DNA of 7,777 bases from positions 1-7,777 of the forward strand of contig JAJAYX010000399.1 in NCBI GenBank assembly GCA_026785985.1, written 5' to 3'. This DNA comes from Rudanella sp. (GTDB lineage Bacteria > Bacteroidota > Bacteroidia > Cytophagales > Spirosomataceae). The translations under genes and the position numbers were made by a program. Of the stretch, positions 5,876 through 7,777 are shown in pieces; position 1 is the stretch's first letter; each line of letters starts with the position of its first letter. Under the pieces are notes generated by a model that was given only the letters and a program-made list of their open reading frames with translations, was not told the origin of the DNA and made no database searches.

Positions 5876-7360
5876 ATGAATGCCACCATTGCACTCGTCA
5901 TTTTAACAGCCTATTTTGCCATGCTCATCGGGGTATCCTATTACACCTCGCGGGGAGCCGACACCAACACGTTTTTCACGGCCAACCGGCAATCGCCCTG
6001 GTATCTGGTCGCTTTTGCCATGATTGGCACCTCGCTGTCGGGGGTCACGTTTATTTCGGTGCCGGGAGCCGTTGGAGCCTTGCAAAAGGGCTTTGAGGGA
6101 GTCAAAGCGTTCAACTATTTCCAGGTAGTGCTGGGTTACATTGTTGGGTACTATGTGATTGCCACCGTGCTGATGCCGCTCTATTACCGCATGAACCTGA
6201 TTTCGATTTATGGGTATCTGGAGAAGCGATTCGGATTTTGGTCCTACAAAACAGGCGCGGGATTCTTTCTGCTGGCCCGAACGGTTGGCTCGGCAGTACG
6301 GCTCTATATTGCCGCTCAGGTGCTGCAACTGGCTATTTTCAATCATTTTGGCATTCCGTTCGAGGTGTCGGTGGCCATCACTATTCTACTCATCTGGCTC
6401 TATACCCACAAAGGCGGGGTGAAAACCATCATCATTACCGACACGCTCCAAACCACGTTTCTGGTTACGGCCGTGATCCTGACCATTATCCTGATTACCC
6501 ACGAACTGAACTTCAGTTTCAGCGAAATGGTCAGCACGGTAAAAGCCAGCCCCTACTCCAAAATCTTCTTTTTTGAGAATATCAATGACCCTCGCCATTT
6601 TATAAAACAGTTTGTGTCGGGGGCGTTCATTGCCATTGTAATGACGGGTTTAGATCAGGATCTGATGCAGAAAAACCTGACCTGCAAGAACATTGGCGAG
6701 GCTCAGAAAAACATGTTCTGGTTCACCATCACGCTCACCATTGTGAACTTCATGTTCCTGTGTCTGGGGGCCTTGCTCTACATCTACGCCACTACCAAAG
6801 GCATCAGCATACCGGCCAAAACCGACGAATTATACCCCCTGCTCGCCCTGAACCACTTTGGCCCGGTGGTAGGCATCACGTTTTTGCTGGGTATCACTGC
6901 CGCCACCTACGCTAGTTCCGACTCGGCCCTGACCGCCCTGACCACCTCATTCTGCATCGACTTCATGAACGTGGAGCGCAAGCCCGAAGTCGAACGCGTC
7001 CGCATTAAAAACTACGTTCACATTGGTTTCTCGATACTGTTTTGGGTGGTGATCATCATTTTCAACCAGCTTAACAGCAGCGATGTTATCACGGCCGTGT
7101 TCGATCTGGCCGGCTATACCTATGGACCACTCTTAGGGTTATATGCGTTTGGTTTGTTCTCGAACCGCCCCGTTGCCGACCGTTGGGTGCCGCTGATCTG
7201 TATTCTGTCGCCCATCCTGACCCTCCTGGTCAACAATAACTCTGCCGACTGGTTCGACGGCTATAAGTTCGGATTCGAGCGGCTGCTGCTGAACGGGCTG
7301 TTCACGTATGTTGGGCTGTGGGCCTTGTCAAGGCGGCAGGATAGCAAGGTGGTGGCTTAA
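5876..7360 (+). CDS. Sodium:solute symporter family (SSS/SLC5) transporter
   Basis: This inner-membrane protein of 494 residues should couple inward Na+ flow to uptake of a small solute; the substrate cannot be told from sequence. It has many hydrophobic segments consistent with the 13-14 helices of the SSS family. Helix 1 (about 5-23) is followed by DTNTFFTANRQSPWYLVAFAMIGTSLSGVTFISVPG (29-64), the standard N-terminal signature with the S/T-rich, broken second helix. GLDQDLMQKNLTCKN (258-272) is a conserved cytoplasmic loop, and TAATYASSDSALTALTTSF (341-359) matches the family's Na2-site helix, with S347/S348 as likely Na+ ligands. Length and motif order are complete. ATG 5876 gives the normal short N-terminus, preceded by an A/T-rich leader and no Shine-Dalgarno sequence. 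It reads divergently from clpS. The receptor fragment after it could suggest a nutrient-uptake locus, but that piece is truncated, so the link is weak. Confidence 0.95.
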   Translation: MNATIALVILTAYFAMLIGVSYYTSRGADTNTFFTANRQSPWYLVAFAMIGTSLSGVTFISVPGAVGALQKGFEGVKAFNYFQVVLGYIVGYYVIATVLMPLYYRMNLISIYGYLEKRFGFWSYKTGAGFFLLARTVGSAVRLYIAAQVLQLAIFNHFGIPFEVSVAITILLIWLYTHKGGVKTIIITDTLQTTFLVTAVILTIILITHELNFSFSEMVSTVKASPYSKIFFFENINDPRHFIKQFVSGAFIAIVMTGLDQDLMQKNLTCKNIGEAQKNMFWFTITLTIVNFMFLCLGALLYIYATTKGISIPAKTDELYPLLALNHFGPVVGITFLLGITAATYASSDSALTALTTSFCIDFMNVERKPEVERVRIKNYVHIGFSILFWVVIIIFNQLNSSDVITAVFDLAGYTYGPLLGLYAFGLFSNRPVADRWVPLICILSPILTLLVNNNSADWFDGYKFGFERLLLNGLFTYVGLWALSRRQDSKVVA

Positions 7361-7417
7361 TGCTGGATGGGTATTCACTTTGTTACGGATGAGCATGGGC
7401 TACCCACATTTTGGTAA

Positions 7418-7777
7418 TGGTTTCTTAATGGCATTTTCTTCATTTATTTCACGTACATGCTGGCCCGGAACGACCACAACCTGACGGCTTTGTTGGGGCA
7501 TTCGTACCAGAAGTTTTCGCTGTCGGGCCGCAATTGGAGCATCAACAAATTTCCACTTTCGGCAGTCGAGCCGATTAACAACCCCGGTCTGGGACAAGAC
7601 CTGACGCTGGTCAACAACCGGCCCGGCGGGTTTGCGTTGGAGAACGAGCTGCAATCGTTTTTTGGACGGTTGAACTACCAGTATAAAAACCGCTACCTGC
7701 TCACGGCAACCGTGCGGGCCGACGGGTCGACCAAATTCGGAGCCAACAACAAATACGGGATATTCCCCTCGTTTTCG
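7418..7777 (+). pseudogene. SusC/RagA-family TonB-linked outer membrane receptor, 5'-truncated fragment, open at window end
   Basis: The frame entered after an in-frame TAA at 7415-7417 encodes an unmistakable piece of SusC/RagA beta-barrel: DHNLTALLGHSYQKF, then ELQSFFGRLNYQYKNRYLLTATVRADGSTKFGANNKYGIFPSFS. In SusC proteins of about 1000 residues this block lies near the middle. The signal peptide, carboxypeptidase-like domain, TonB box and plug that should come before it are absent: only 57 nt separate the symporter stop from this frame. Convincing similarity starts around 7454; residues coded by 7418-7453 (WFLNGIFFIYFT) are doubtful. ATG 7457 could be called as a start (107 codons to the window edge) but would give a receptor without export signal or plug. 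I see no promoter. It is most likely a remnant left by deletion or recombination, or an assembly join. The 3' part continues outside the window. Confidence 0.75.

Noticed and set aside
7400..7654. 84-codon minus-strand frame near the right end
   Set aside because: It is antisense to clear SusC/RagA barrel sequence and has no features of its own.

Overview
The window looks like chromosomal DNA from a Bacteroidota species, most likely a Cytophagales member close to Spirosoma/Rudanella. This is an inference from protein family types: a TMEM260-like DUF2723 membrane protein, a Bacteroidota-style ClpS, a SusC/RagA receptor fragment, and a sodium:solute symporter of the type common in this phylum. 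Moderately high GC, TAnnTTTG-like promoter elements and the lack of clear Shine-Dalgarno sequences fit the same placement.

Layout. Positions 80-3037 (+) hold one DUF2723 (TMEM260-like, probable protein O-glycosyltransferase) reading frame. It is cut into two halves by an in-frame TAG at 1514-1516, and an ATG follows directly at 1517. A strikingly long, almost perfect inverted repeat (about 3042-3159) fills most of the gap to the next gene. Positions 3199-4797 (+) encode a COG2509-type FAD-dependent dehydrogenase. Convergent to it on the minus strand lies a tight clpS-recR pair (5770-5492, then 5487-4876, 4 nt apart). A 105-nt divergent promoter region separates clpS from a plus-strand sodium:solute symporter gene (5876-7360). 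After about 57 nt of non-coding sequence the window ends in an open-ended piece of a SusC/RagA TonB-linked outer membrane receptor (about 7418-7777) that lacks its normal N-terminal half.

Functionally these are mostly ordinary chromosomal genes: envelope glycosylation, a flavoprotein of unknown substrate, protein quality control (ClpS), recombination repair (RecR) and Na+-coupled uptake. I see no CRISPR array, phage module, toxin-antitoxin pair, tRNA, rRNA, or evidence of a new multi-gene system. The observations most worth checking are the precise stop/start split of the DUF2723 gene, the composite palindrome at 3042-3159, and the headless susC fragment after the symporter gene.
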